This document shows, piece by piece, positions 11,653 to 24,400 of a stretch of 64,000 nucleotides of DNA. Numbering within the stretch: position 1 is the first letter of the stretch; each line of letters opens with the position of its first letter. The DNA lies in NCBI RefSeq assembly GCF_014805685.1, contig NC_060891.1, positions 3,201,001 through 3,265,000 on the forward strand, written 5' to 3'. The notes beneath the pieces are model-generated. The model had not been told where the DNA came from, searched no databases, and was given only the letters and a program-made list of their open reading frames with translations. Position numbers and translations under genes: made by a program. The DNA is from Silurus meridionalis (taxonomy: Eukaryota > Chordata > Actinopteri > Siluriformes > Siluridae).

Positions 11653-11994
11653 TCATTGAGGGAAAACAAAATCCAAAACTACATGACCCTTCAGGCATGT
11701 AGGAACCGTGGCTTGGGCCAGTGACAGGTTGAAAATGTCAGTGAAGACCTGCGGCAGTTGTCCTGCACATGCTTTAAAAACACGTCCCGGTATGCCGTCT
11801 GGACCAGCTGCCCTGCATGCATCCACTCTGCTAAATGCTGAATAGATGTTGAATGTTGAGAGTAACAGTGGACTGTGAGCAGCAGAAGAGTCAGTGTTTA
11901 TGGTAAAATGTCCTGATTGAAACAAGCAAAAAAGTGGCACTGCTGTTTGGTGGAGATCGAGGTGTTGGGTTGGATGGTCTGGATGCTTTTCCAC
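11653..11994 (-). pseudogene. Non-LTR retrotransposon reverse-transcriptase fragment
   Basis: A minus-strand frame contains [20 protein letters not shown] and [12 protein letters not shown]. This resembles the fingers/palm start of jockey/CR1/L2-type non-LTR reverse transcriptases (K.AGPDGIP.R.LK.C...L). Upstream endonuclease and downstream palm motifs are missing, so this is a dead fragment. Confidence 0.65.
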
Positions 11995-13624
11995 ATGCGA
12001 CGGGGGTCAGAGATGTGGAAGTGCTCTTTTACATGGAGTTTCTATGTGTGTTTGGCTCTTCTTATACCCCATTTCAGGTTGGTCCTGGCTCTGTTGCAGT
12101 CGTGTGTCCTGAAATTCTCACCCTTTTGATCAGTGGTGTGTATTTGGGTAGCATGAACAATCAGACTGATTGATCAGAGGTGATCAGACTGACTCAAATA
12201 GGGGAGGGAAATGTAGGCCTTAGGTATGTTTGTATGTACCTAATCCAGTGTGTTGTCTACTCCAGCAAAGCAGGAGACATTATGGTGAAATTTAGATAGA
12301 ACAGATCTCAGGTTAGAGTGGGTGACAAATTAAATTTAAAAACTCGCTCACAGGAATTTATATATATGATGTTCCACCTAAACTAAGTAGAAGAAAAAAA
12401 AAAAATGTAGACTCACATTTACATTGCAGCACAGAGGAATTCTTCTCCTTTCACATCCCAGCTTGTTAAAAAAAGGTCTGAGCACGGGGTCAGCTATGAT
12501 ACAGCACCCCAGCAGCAAATAAGGTTAAGGGTCTTGCTTAAGGGCCCAACAGTGGCGGTTGGCAGTACTGCAGCTCCAACCTCCAACCTTCTGATCAGTC
12601 GCCCCAAGCCTCAAGTGTTCCTCTAAAACATGAACAAAATCAAAATAAAAAGGATGATTTGGTTTCCAAAAGTTTATTTAACATTCACGGAAGGAGTCTC
12701 CAGTTTCAGAGTATTTCCTGAACAGTTTTTTTCCGCCACGGAAACCTCGTGGTGCCGTATAAGGCCAGTAAACAAGTTGATTAAAGTGAATGTTTCATGC
12801 CTGCGTTATACATATTCACATCTCAGCAGGATGCGAGCTCACATGCCAGATCTGCTGTTTACTTATCCAAAAAATTTCTGCCTGAAACTCATCTTCAAAG
12901 GCATTTCTAGATTTTTTTTTTCTTCCTCCTCCAGCAGCAGAGTCAATTGTTGTGCCCCCTGCTGTACAATTATGAAATATTCAAGAAAAACAAGAAAAGT
13001 GAAACAATGTCTTTCCGAATCAGGACCCTCAGCCTCAGTTTGAAGTCGGCTCAGTAATATATACGAGTTCTTGCAAGAGTCTTCTGTATCGTTGGTGAAA
13101 CTGTAAAAAATATATGTTTTCTGCGAGACCATGTGTAGCTCGGCTTTGCTGTGTCTCAGTTGCATCTCGTTATTTTGTTTACAACAGGAAGAAAGTGAGG
13201 GAAGGTGCATTGGATATGTGGAACGAATCCACCTAATAGACACTATAATACATGTGATGTGTGTAGAATTGGTGTGATGTGTTTCTCATACAGAGTCTCA
13301 TACACATGATACAGATTATGCAGATAAGTCTGATGGCCTGAGAGAAGATACTGTTCATGAATGTGTCAGACTTGACTGTGCAGACTTTTTTTTTCTCCAA
13401 AATTGGAGGAGTGTGAGATCCATGGGAGGGGTTTGAGGGAGAGATCAGTCACGTCTCAGTGTTCTGAAAGTCAGGAAAAACGTGAATTTCCTATTGTGTT
13501 TCTTTGGAGAACTAATGAACGTATAACATTTTTTTTGATCTGCAACAAAAATGCCATAATGATTGATACATTAATGCAAAATCATTTCTACATTTCCTTG
13601 CATTTCATTGGGTTATTGGTTATT
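11995..13624. other. Intergenic, one reverse SINE
   Basis: 12480-12610 is a minus-oriented tRNA-derived SINE copy (AGGGTCTTGCTTAAGGGCCC, CCTTCTGATCAGTCGCCCC). The word GGAAGGAGTCTCCAGT at 12689-12704 recurs at 33219 and 54061. No exon was recognised; the open frames at 12630-13240 show no family motif. Confidence 0.4.
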
Positions 13625-13860
13625 GGGGAGGTGAGGTGAGGAGGACTGGGGTGCAGTCAGGGTTCCAAATAGTCCCAAAGGTGTTCAATAGGATTGAATC
13701 AGAGCTCTTTCGCAGGCCACTCAAGAACTTCTACTTCAACCGATGTAAACCAGATGTTCATGTTACAGGTTTGCTCTCCTAGTTCAAGTGAAGGATACAT
13801 TTCTTGCAAGTTCATCCAAAGACACCCAATGCAATTTGGTGCTTCAAAGTTTTGGGTTTT
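13625..13860 (-). mobile_element. Tc1/mariner-like remnant (family B)
   Basis: Reverse-oriented fragment: GGTGCAGTCAGGGTTCC, CCCAAAGGTGTTCAATAGG and CTAGTTCAAGTGAAGG in the order expected for family B read backwards. No intact frame. Confidence 0.5.
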
Positions 13861-14239
13861 GGTCACAGTCTGGAAAAGATATGGCTTGGAAAGTTTTTCT
13901 GACAATCAAGTGCCAAAGCGAAAAAGGATTTTGAATACCCGAATACGTCGGAAATCAAATACTAAATCGTGAGGAACTCTCTGTGAAACATGAGTGCACT
14001 GGTTTTAGCATCAGATTTGGCTGTAGCTTACGCAAACTCCTGCGAGCGTGTAAATGGAGTTTAGGAGATTATAAACCCCAAACGCGAAATTGTCTTACAT
14101 AACCTATTGCGGCTCCACCACACACAATTTAGCATCGGTCCCAAGAGGAGCAGCTGTTACATCAGCAGCTTTGACCTCATCAGGGTCACTGGCTCCTGTG
14201 CTGAAGGAAAAGATTCGCTGGGGATTACACTTAGTGCTT

Positions 14240-14414
14240 TATACAGGCACACACACACATATACACACACATACACACACACACCCATCACTCAGTGCAC
14301 TGAAACCTTGGAGTGTTGCCAATCATCCAGGTTAAGGGTTATTTTATTATGTATGGTTTGTCAGCTCAGCCGCTGGAGGTTAAAGGTCATTCTGTTTTGA
14401 GACTGCAGCTCAGT

Positions 14415-14458
<44 letters not shown>
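14240..14458. repeat. CA and GT microsatellites
   Basis: An imperfect (CA)n run at about 14246-14285 and a (GT)n run at 14416-14458, separated by about 130 bp of unique DNA. They are complementary in orientation and could pair as an inverted repeat. Confidence 0.9.
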
Positions 14459-14459
<1 letters not shown>

Positions 14460-14559
14460 GAGATTAGTTTTGTACAAAGAACATGGCAGAACACTGCTGC
14501 TGGCTGTTCAAGAAAAAATTTGAACAGAAACTACAAGTTGTTATTGGGGCTCATTTGAT

Positions 14560-15400
14560 CAAACTATTGTTCCTTTTATCTCATTATTTCAAGTTGTATG
14601 TTGGTATTTTTTGCCTATAGATCTTGTTATTTCAAGAAATGAAATGACCTTATATCTCAGTATTATAGAATTTAACTTTAACTTACTATCTCTATTTTAT
14701 ATTTATGCAGCTACTGTTGTCATTTTAAATTGTTTTTCCTTCATACTTTTTTGAATTTTGTGTTGCCTTATTATATATTTTGTTATTTTGACTTACTATC
14801 TCATTATTTCAAGATATCGTGCTGCTACTTTGACTTACTATTTCATTATTTTAATACTTTGTGGTGCTACTTTGACTATCTCCTTATATCAACATAAAAT
14901 GTTGCTCTTTTAAACTCATATACCATTATTATAAAATTTGCCTTTTACCTACTATCTCATTATTATAAAATTTGCCTTTTACCTACTATCTCATTATTTC
15001 AAGCTACTAAGTTGTAGTTTTACATTCATATCAAATTATAAAAAAGTGGCTATACTGAAACAAAGTCTTGCTATTTTATGTTTTTTGAACCCATCTTTCA
15101 TTATTTCATAATATTTAGCTATTTTTTTATTTTAATATTTTAAGATATTGTGGTGTTACTTTGACTTACAATCTGAAGGCAGTATGTTGCCATTTTGTAT
15201 GTTGCCATGTAGTTAATTTATTTCCAATCAAATTTTGTATTTATTATATTTTGTGATTTTGACTGATTGACTTATTTTGACTATCTCATTATTTCAAAAT
15301 AGAACATTGCTCGTTTGACCTCATATCTCATTATTTATACCTACTAGGTTACTATTTTGACTTCCCATGAAATTATTTTGTATTATTACCTCGACGCTTC
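14560..15400. repeat. AT-rich degenerate tandem repeat
   Basis: At least a dozen occurrences of ACTATCTCATTATTTCAA-like words (near 14580, 14690, 14795, 14845, 14945, 14985, 15285, 15325) separated by TTTGAC and GTTGC.ATTTT spacers, with an irregular period of roughly 50-70 bp. Too diverged for an exact unit to be set by eye. Confidence 0.6.
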
Positions 15401-15610
15401 TAAGGAAATGTTCTGAAAGACTTTGGAGGTGTTCATGTAGCGGACTTTGTGTACAGGGGCATTGCCATGCTGGAACAAAGTTTGGGTCTCCTAGTTCAAG
15501 TGACTTGAAGATGTAATCCTATACAATTGTGTGCCTTCAAATTTGTTGTTTGAGGAAGAACCACATATGGCTGGATAAATCACGTGTTGCAATTCTTTTT
15601 CCATATAGTG
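15400..15610 (-). mobile_element. Tc1/mariner-like remnant (family B)
   Basis: Contains GGGGCATTGCCATGCTGGAACA (in reverse the QHDNAP region), GTCTCCTAGTTCAAGTGA and the terminal word AACCACATATGGCTGG. Frame destroyed. Confidence 0.5.
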
Positions 15611-16468
15611 TATTAATAAAGAGCAAACTATTATAGTCCAAAAACAAGATATTATCATAATGACAATATTAACTTAAAATAACAGCATAATGTATCTATC
15701 TTGAAGATTAATCATATCTAACTATCTTGAAAATAATATTAACAAGATAGCATTTTATCATATATTGTTAAAATGTAATCGTTTTATATTAAAAGATATA
15801 TAAAAAAAAAACAATTATTGTGGCTCAATGCTTCGGTTAAAAAAAAAAATAAATAAATAAATAAATAAATAAAAAAAAAAAAAAAAAAAACGTATGTTTT
15901 GCCCTCTGGCGAAAGCTTGAGAATTTCTATGTGGAACCGTATAGAAGAGTTTCTAAATCTAAATTTTCTAGCACTTCAAACAGGGAATTTTAGCTCTTGC
16001 ACACGCAATCCGCTATGATGTGCACTTACATTACATGACAAGATGGGACCATTTTATTAATAAAGATCTTCTTTATTAATAGTACAAATAAACTTTTTTT
16101 TTTACGATTTAGCGCTTAATAAACAGAGAGTATAAAGAGCTGAACACAGATTTGTTTTAAAAATACTTCGTTTCAAATTAGTTTCCAACAAAAAACTACT
16201 GACAAACGACTTAAATTAAGGCTTTGTATGTGACTATGTAAATCACACATTTGAACATTGAATATAGTGTTACAACAACAACCGAAAATTAGACATCAGT
16301 ACTAAAGCAGTTCTATCAGCATTTAACTAAATGCAAGAATTTCACACAATCCTAAATAAATATTCATTTACAAACTTTTTAACTTCTACTTCCTTGTAAC
16401 TGAATTTTTACTGTAACATTTCTTGAAGGATATTTTACAACTTTTTAATGGGAAAACAGAAAAAAAGG

Positions 16469-16531
<63 letters not shown>

Positions 16532-17690
16532 TATATGTACAGTATCTTACAAAAGTGGGTACACCCTCAAATTTCAGCAAACATAGTATTGTTCCTTGAG
16601 AACATATTAAATGATTACTGAAATGTGAGGGGTGTACTAAATTTATTTATTTTAGATACTGTACAAATACTGTATATGACAGATATGTACAGGAGTGAAG
16701 TTTATTGTTAAGAGCAAAAGTAGTAGAAAAGAAGAGATTATACAAAAAAAAAACGATGTACTTTCAACATTCGACTTTTTCCAAACATTTCTTTTTAAGT
16801 ATTTTCTTTTTCAATCTTCAAGCTACAATTTTGTCAAAAACAAACCCTGATTTCTCCCAATTGTAACAAATAAATATAGGCTTTGTGCCCAAATTTGTTC
16901 ATTTTGAAGCCACACGACTCAAGTAACTAACACAAGAAATTTCTGTCACCTCTACACTAGTTCCAAATACAACACATTGCCACATGTTCTCCTTAACATC
17001 TGATGAATTCTGTGTCAGATTTGTTTAAATTTCTAGCTTTGTATAACACTGATATCATTAAACCTGTACAAAAGGATGTCACCAGACTGAAAGCAAACAT
17101 TGAGTATTTTAAAGATTGAATACTTCATTAATCAGCAGTGTTTGCTATCAATTCCTGCAATAGAATCGCTTTTGAGCTCATATCCAGGGCTAAGCCGATC
17201 TTGTTTTTTTTTCCAGATGCTAAAATGGTGGAAAAAACTTCCAAATGCTGCTTTATATCAAGGATTCTTCATCTAATGTACTTTCAGATCATACACTATC
17301 TGTCAAGACATCTATTATTATTACTATTTTGATGATAATGATTATTAGTATTGTTATTGCACTGGTATATTTCTATTCCTTGTTCACAGCAGCCTTAAAA
17401 AGAATTTCTGGTTTGACAAGTACATTCAACTGTGCCTGAGAAAAAATTGATATCAATAATATTGTGATTTAGCTGCAAAAAAGATGACAATTTTTATAAT
17501 TACCGCTCAATTATCTTAACTGTTCTGTGTGACTGTTTAGATGCAAATTACTTTTCTGATCCAGGCTTCAGCTGAAGCTAGACGGTACACTGTTAGCTAT
17601 AAGCTTTCGTTAATCTTTGCTCACGTGCCAACAAATTAATTTTTGTAGGTAATTCTCCTGAAATCAGTTTGTATATGGCAATTCAGTTGG
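15611..17690. other. Intergenic, AT-rich
   Basis: Includes an A-rich tract (15840-15890), a (TA)n run (16467-16528) and, directly after it, ACAGTATCTTACAAAAGTGGGTACACCC. The latter resembles terminal sequence of a Tc1-like fish transposon, but no transposase follows. No exon recognised. Confidence 0.45.
16467..16528. repeat. (TA)n microsatellite
   Basis: Uninterrupted TA run of about 60 bases. Confidence 0.95.
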
Positions 17691-17699
17691 AGTAGTTTC

Positions 17700-18030
17700 T
17701 AAAGCCACATGGACAAAAGTTTGAAGACACCTGACTATGGGATTCGTATTTGCTTTTTGAAGATTTCATTCCACATTTAGTTCCTGTCGGCTTTTATATT
17801 GTCCTCCGCTTTTATGGGAAGATGGTCCACTATATTTTGGATTTTACAAATTCATAAAATGGTGTTCAGTGATGTCAGAGCGCTATAAGAGCCCATGCAA
17901 ACTCCTTGGCTGGCTTTGTGCTTAGGAGTTCAAGTAAAAAGAAGATGTAAATGTAGCACATCCAAAACATCCTATACAATCGTGTGCCTGCAATTTGACT
18001 GGAAGATTCAGGTGTTTCAACATTTTGTCC
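17700..18030 (-). mobile_element. Tc1/mariner-like remnant (family B)
   Basis: Reverse-oriented copy: GGACAAAAGTTTGAAGACACC end, GGGAAGATGGTCCACTA and AGGAGTTCAAGTAAAAAG. It abuts the (CA)n run at 18054 near the 3' end of rragd. Confidence 0.5.
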
Positions 18031-18051
18031 ATATAGCATATGTATATACTG

Positions 18052-18053
<2 letters not shown>

Positions 18054-18102
<49 letters not shown>
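18054..18102. repeat. (CA)n microsatellite
   Basis: Pure CA run about 200 bp downstream of the rragd stop codon, probably within its 3' UTR. Confidence 0.9.
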
Positions 18103-18103
<1 letters not shown>

Positions 18104-18304
18104 TCTTATCTTTTCTCTTAACATTGACTTGCATTACCCTCAACAATCTACTACCACCACACACTGACAAAACTAATATTATATTAATATAAAAATAATG
18201 ACTGATATTAGAAAATCTGATAAACACACCCAGAATTAAAATAGCTAGTGAATCTATTTTGTATGAATCTTCTGGCTTGGTTTTATTCCTAACATTGTGT
18301 TTAG

Positions 18305-18456
18305 TCAGTGCTGCTGAGTGTGGGTCCCGTTCGGGACGCTCTGCTTGCTCCACCTCCTCTGGCTCCAAAGTTTGCGCCTTCTCTGGCTTTTCAGCCGCAG
18401 GTCGAACACTTCCTCGATGGCCTTCTTGAAACAGTGAAAGTTGTAGTCGATGAGTC
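18305..18456 (-). CDS. rragd: rragd coding exon 7 and stop
   Basis: 152 nt after acceptor ttctcag. It encodes [20 protein letters not shown] and then a basic, Arg/Lys/Trp-rich tail ending [12 protein letters not shown]. The basic tail is the RagC/D region that diverges most between the two proteins. Confidence 0.95.
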
Positions 18457-21400
18457 CTGAGAAAAGAGAAGAATTAACGAAGGTCGGGTTAACAGTTGTG
18501 GGGAAACGAACAAACAAAATAAAACAAGAATAAAGCCGGACATTTCTGAATATTATGCTGGATTTTAAACTGAAGGCTTTTCTTTTTCATATAATGACTG
18601 CTAGATTGCTTTTTTTCCCCATTTAAAGCACTGCAGTTTTATTATAACTGGATATTAGCTTTAAAGAAAAGCATACCGACAATACACATTTTTATATTCA
18701 TATATAATCCCTAATGACCATGTCACTACTGCCGGGCCTTTAAATTGAACCCGGATTTGTTCAGCTCTGTACATGTATAATAACATCTGAATCCGAGTGT
18801 GTTGTCACCAAAGAGTACGCAAGTCCTGATTAAGTTACTGAATAATTAACACGTCAATTAGCTTCAGACAACAAACCATTTCAGTGGCAAATATTCTCAC
18901 AGTCAAAAAATGACAAACAAAATATTCCATTTATTTGGAATAAAGGCTCAAACCTGTCCCAACATAACAATGTCTATGCTGAATAAAGATATGCATTACA
19001 TGATTTAGAGTGGAAGATCTCCTGCAATAAATCTCCAATCCTATTGAACACCTTTGGGATGAACGTGAATACTGACTGCACCCCAGACCTCCTCACCTCA
19101 ATTGCATCAGTACCTGATTTTACTAACACCCTTGTGGATGAATGAGCACAAATCTAGAAAAGCAAACTCCAAAATCTAGTGGAACATCCAAGAAGATTGG
19201 AGGTTATTATAACATCATCATAACGTTGCTAAGATTATGAAAGAGTCACTAATGGAGAAACAAAGCTCTTCATGGCAACTGTATTCCTAAACCACTAATA
19301 TTAAGCGCAGTCCAACCCTGTTTCACCACTCATTGCGTTTTGTTCGGGTTCTTATAGAAAGTCCAACCAAACAAGATTTTCCTCAGATCGTTTCCTCACA
19401 ATTTTCAAAAAACTTTTATCCTTTTCCTTATTTTTGGTTATACCAAATACTTTGACCAAATACTTGACAAATAAACAAACACAATTAAGCAAAAAAAAAA
19501 AATAAGGAAAAAAAAAAAAAAGTACTACATTGTTGGTTTAGTTTTTTTTTTTAATTTCTTAATTAATTATAAAATTTTTTCTGCGCACTAAAACTAACAA
19601 ATGAAAAACTTTTTTTTTTTTGACCATTTGGTATCAAGTAAAATTTTGCGAGTTAAAAAGTCATATGCTGTTTGGCGTATCTGCGGGTTTGATTAAAAAA
19701 CGAAAGCCAACCTAGCCTTTTTTTTTTTTTTTTTTTACATTGCAGTGAAGAATCACCATCTGCTAGTGTTTACACAAAATATGCAAAAAAAAGCTGTCAA
19801 AGTCACAAAAAAGAAACAGGAACGTTAATGATGTCATTTTGGTTCCCGGTTCAACCGTACCATATTTCTCAGTTTTTTTTTTTTTTATTAACCTATAATT
19901 TTATTCTGAGCCCTCAGATAAATCGTCCCGAAATGGATTTAATAATTAAAAAAAGATAAAAGTTGTAAAAGTTGCAGGTTGATGCTAACAGTAGCACGGG
20001 TGAGTATAATGATAAGGTTTTGCGTGCTTATATACACACCACTGTGACCACGACCCCTCAGCAGCTCAGCGCTTTAGCTCTTGGCAAGATTCTGCCGCCG
20101 CAACTTAGACTTTGCCTCACGGAAACGCATTAGCTAAATAATAAAAAAATAATAGTTCAATAAACTTTTAACGATTGGCGAAGGGACGCCAATCGGCGTT
20201 CAAAAAGAACCTACAATTTTAAAGCTGTTAAATCAGTGAAGGTAAATAGTTTTAGTGAGAAATATTCTCTGAATATTGCAAGATCTATGAGCTATAAAAA
20301 ACACGGCACTAAAAAAACGGATAAGAGCACTAAAGTGCCGCTGCATCGCTCTCTTTAGATAGTAATAAAATGAAGGCTAACTCCCAATGGAGCACAGTCT
20401 TCACGGCAGGTCGTCGAATAGCATTAAGGGTAATGTGACGGGACACAGGAAAAAAAGAATTGGTACACATGTGCACCGAACCGAAAGCCCTCATTGTAAA
20501 TAACACACTTGCATTCTGTTCTATTCAAACACTCATTGTAGAGTCAAGGCAACTTACCTGGTTTTTAAGACGTTCCATTAATGATCAGAAGGTCAAGATT
20601 TAAAATCGAAACACTACTAAGCTGCCACTGCTGGGCCCTTGAGCAAGGCCCTTAACCCTGCTCAGATAAATTGTCAGTCGCTCCGGATGAGGGCATCTGG
20701 CAAATTCCTCAAATGTAAATGTTCTCCCACGGATTTCTTCTAATTATCTAGATTATGAGGAACAGATGCCATTGAATAGCTGTATGATCTATAAAAGAAA
20801 TATTACTACTAATAAAATAAATAAAATCTGTGTTCACCTACAACAATATGTCTAAAGGAATTGGAATTTAAATTGAGAATAACTGGTACAACTCTAAAAT
20901 CCTTCGTTAGCACCTCGCTGGCATGGTGTTAATTGAAGGGATCGTAATAAAAAGCAAAAAAAAATAAAAATAAAAGAAGTATACAGATCGAGCCCTGAGC
21001 TCCGAACGTGCAGGCGAATCAGCGTGACCATGAAACTTCCTCGATTCGCCGTCTCTCCTGCAGTGCTGCCAGATCCCCACATGAATATTTCAGCAATCAT
21101 TAACTCCCCGAAAATCCTTTAGCGTTATAATACTTTTATTCTCGAGTCTCAGCGGAACCACGTTATGCTCTTAGGTTGCAGCAGATCTACCACGTTTTTG
21201 GCCCAAATTTATTTCAACAAACAGCACAGCAGTTGCGGCTGAAACTCTAAACTATGGTCCCACAGGATAAGTTCGGAAGTACGCCACTTTCCAAACTATT
21301 TCAAACAATATTTACTGTACGCAACAAAAAAACACTATGCTTTATATTCAAGGGCAGTGCATTATACTTCAGATATGTTGATTACCCAGGATGCACGGCG

Positions 21401-24400
21401 TGCCAAACACCCGACCGTGCATACTGACGCAATGCTGAGAACTTTTTCCACATAAATACCAGGGGGTGCTTATTGTATTTTCAGCTTACAAATGACACAA
21501 AAATTGAAATTCCTTAAGAAACTTTACACTATATTGACAAAAGTATTGGAACACCTGAATTTTACAGCCATATGGGTTTTCCTAAACTTTTACCTCAGAG
21601 TTGAAGGCACATAATTGTATAGGATGTCTTTAAATTTGAGTTGAAATCATGGGTTGAAATGGAAGATTTTGAGTGGCTAGAGCTCTGCCCTCAAACCTAT
21701 TTAACACCTTTAGGATGAATTGCAACACTGACTGCACCCAAGGGCTGGATGAATCCACAGATCTCCACAAACACACTTCAAAATCTAGTGGAACACCTTC
21801 CTAGAAGAGTGGAGGGAATTATAACTGGGACTAGGGACTAAATGTGGAATGGGGTGTACAAAAAACACATTCCAATCTTCCAGTCAGGTGTCCACAAACT
21901 TTTGTTTAGTCTAAATCAGTAGCAATAATTATTATCAGATTTGATGTGCTCACCTTTCCTCTCGAAATTCTCTTCCCTGAGAAAACAGACGAGCGCCAGG
22001 AATTTGGTGACCTCTTTAAGATACATGACCGTGGTGTTGTTGAGGTGGATGATGGCCATGGATTCCTTATCGTACGGAGAAACGGCTACATCCTCACTCA
22101 GACTGACATGGACAAAGAGGGAAAAAAAATGAAAAGGTTTTTTAAAAGATTTTTAATGGCTGGAATCACAATTGTGGAATCACTCAGATTATATAATTCA
22201 ACATCACTGAAGGCACATTGTACAACAGATCCTTTCACTTAGCAACATTAATTCTGGAATATCTACACTATATTGCCAATGTATTGGGTCACCTGGTCAA
22301 AGGTACGGTATGTGATTCTTGAGCATTAAATTCAAAATTCAGTCCCAATTTGCTCTTATGATTCCTTCTACTTTTCCCAGAAGAGGTACTGATGTAGGTG
22401 AGGAAACCTGGGGTGCAGTCAGCGTTCCAGTTCATCCCAAAGGTGTTCAGTAGGGATGAGATCAGAGCTCTATAGAAGCAAGATCTTCCTCTCCAAATCA
22501 CGTAAACCAGATCTTCAAGGAGCTCACTTTGTGCACAGGGGGTATTGTCATGCTGGAACAGGTTTTGGGTTTCCAAGATCAAGTGAATGCAAAGTTTTAT
22601 TATAGCACATCTAAAGACGTCCTGTACAATTGAGTGTCTCCGGCTTTGTGGTAACAGTTAGATAAAGAACCACATAAAGCAGAAAAGTGCAGGTGACCCA
22701 ATAAATATAAAATATAGTATAATTAATTTTTCCCCTTTCTGAGTGTGATGAGAAAATGTGGGCAATGGAAAGAATGTTCTTAAATGTTCTAATATTAAAT
22801 GTTTAATGTTCAATCGTTCTAATATCTTCTAGCCAGACACTTGTGTTTAGTGTTTAATTTAAAGCTAATAGTGCTATTTTCTTGTACTGAAATTTCAAGA
22901 TTAAATGTCTACAAGTCTGTCATGTGACACAGGAAAAAAGACACCTCTCTACATTAACAAGAGCTTTTAGAGTGAAAAGAAAGAAACACTGAAGGCAAAG
23001 ACAAACCGACACTTATATACAGTACACAGGTGATTATTTAAATATATTCCCAAGAGCATAGTGGCCTCCGTTATCCTCAAAAGGAATGTGTGGCACAATC
23101 AGGACGTTTCTAAGAGCTGGTCGATGGTACAATGTTCCAGAAGGACAACCATCACTGCAGCCCCCATAACTGAGAGCGATGCGAGTCGCATCTCAGCGCA
23201 TAGGCAACGATACGATATATTACGATATATATGAAGCAGCTACCGATGTAATACGATTAGATTCAATTCAACACAATGTGATGTAATGGAAAAAATATGA
23301 TATAATGCAATTTAATATGGTGCAGAAAGTTCGCTTTTAGTTCTTTGGGTCAGACAGACAGCAAATCATATAATAATAAAAAAATGCCTTCTGACTTCTA
23401 ATACAAACAGGTCTTTGTAGTGCAAAAAAATAAAAAAGATCCAGGAAGTTACAGCTCTACCTCTGCCATGTTAATCTGTATTCTATGTGACTCTCAGGAC
23501 ACGCCTCGGTCTCAGAAGTGTTGCGAAGGTCATATTCACGTAGAAGCAGAAACGCGCTCGAGAAACGGTTCAGTGAGGTCAAAAGTATGTGGACACCTGA
23601 CCAACATCCATAAATGTGCCTCCAACTTTGTAGCAACAATTTGGGGAAGAACCACATGTGGTTGGAAAAGTCAGAGGTCTCAATACTTTTGTCCATATAG
23701 TGTTTAAAGCAAAACGAGCCGAAATTAATCACTATAACTGATATTCAATAAGATACCTACTGGTAAGTAAAGAAAACATACAAAAAGTCAATGTGATCTA
23801 TGCACCAGTTGGTGAATTTCAATGAGTTGTGCTTGCCAGGGTATGAAGAAAGAGGCTCAAGTAAACATATCAGTCCTTGTTCATCTTCTGAGATCCACCT
23901 CCACACCAAATACAAAGCGATAACTGGTTCTCGCCAGTATTAAACTCGTTGATGTGTTCAGCTCGATTTCGGATGTGAAAAAAAATGACAAAACAAATCT
24001 AAAAACAATGCCATGGCTGGAACTCCATAATAATTGTTTGTTTGCTTTTTATGCAATTTTAATATGCTCATTAAACAAAGCTTTCGCCAAAAAAATTGAG
24101 TGTGACTTCTTAAGCCAAAGAGTCAAACCCAAGTCCTGATCATTCTCGAGATTCTATTAAAATGACTGGTAGATTTGGGATACAAGTTTGGTCCTATTGT
24201 CATCCAATTTGGCTTTAAATCTATAAAAGGCGTTTTTATATATATATGTAGACAGATGAACTTTGTTTTTTGTTTTTTTGGTAAAAAATAGTGCCACCAT
24301 GTAATATGTTATTCATCCAAGGTTGTATTAAACTAATTTTAAGACCTGGTTAGAGGAGAAGATTATTATTATTACCCGATATGTAAATCTATAGACTTTA

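Larger units (their letters stand above)
18457..21953 (-). other. rragd intron 6
   Basis: 3.5-kb intron with two plus-oriented family B Tc1-like remnants (about 18945-19270 and 21525-21905), poly-A/T tracts around 19490-19740, and a tRNA-derived SINE core at 20565-20715 (GGGCCCTTGAGCAAGGCCCT). No additional exon seen. Confidence 0.7.

Noticed and set aside
4642..18300. UBE2J1, expected between gabrr2 and rragd by human synteny
   Set aside because: No exon with UBC-fold motifs or the C-terminal anchor was found on either strand by eye.
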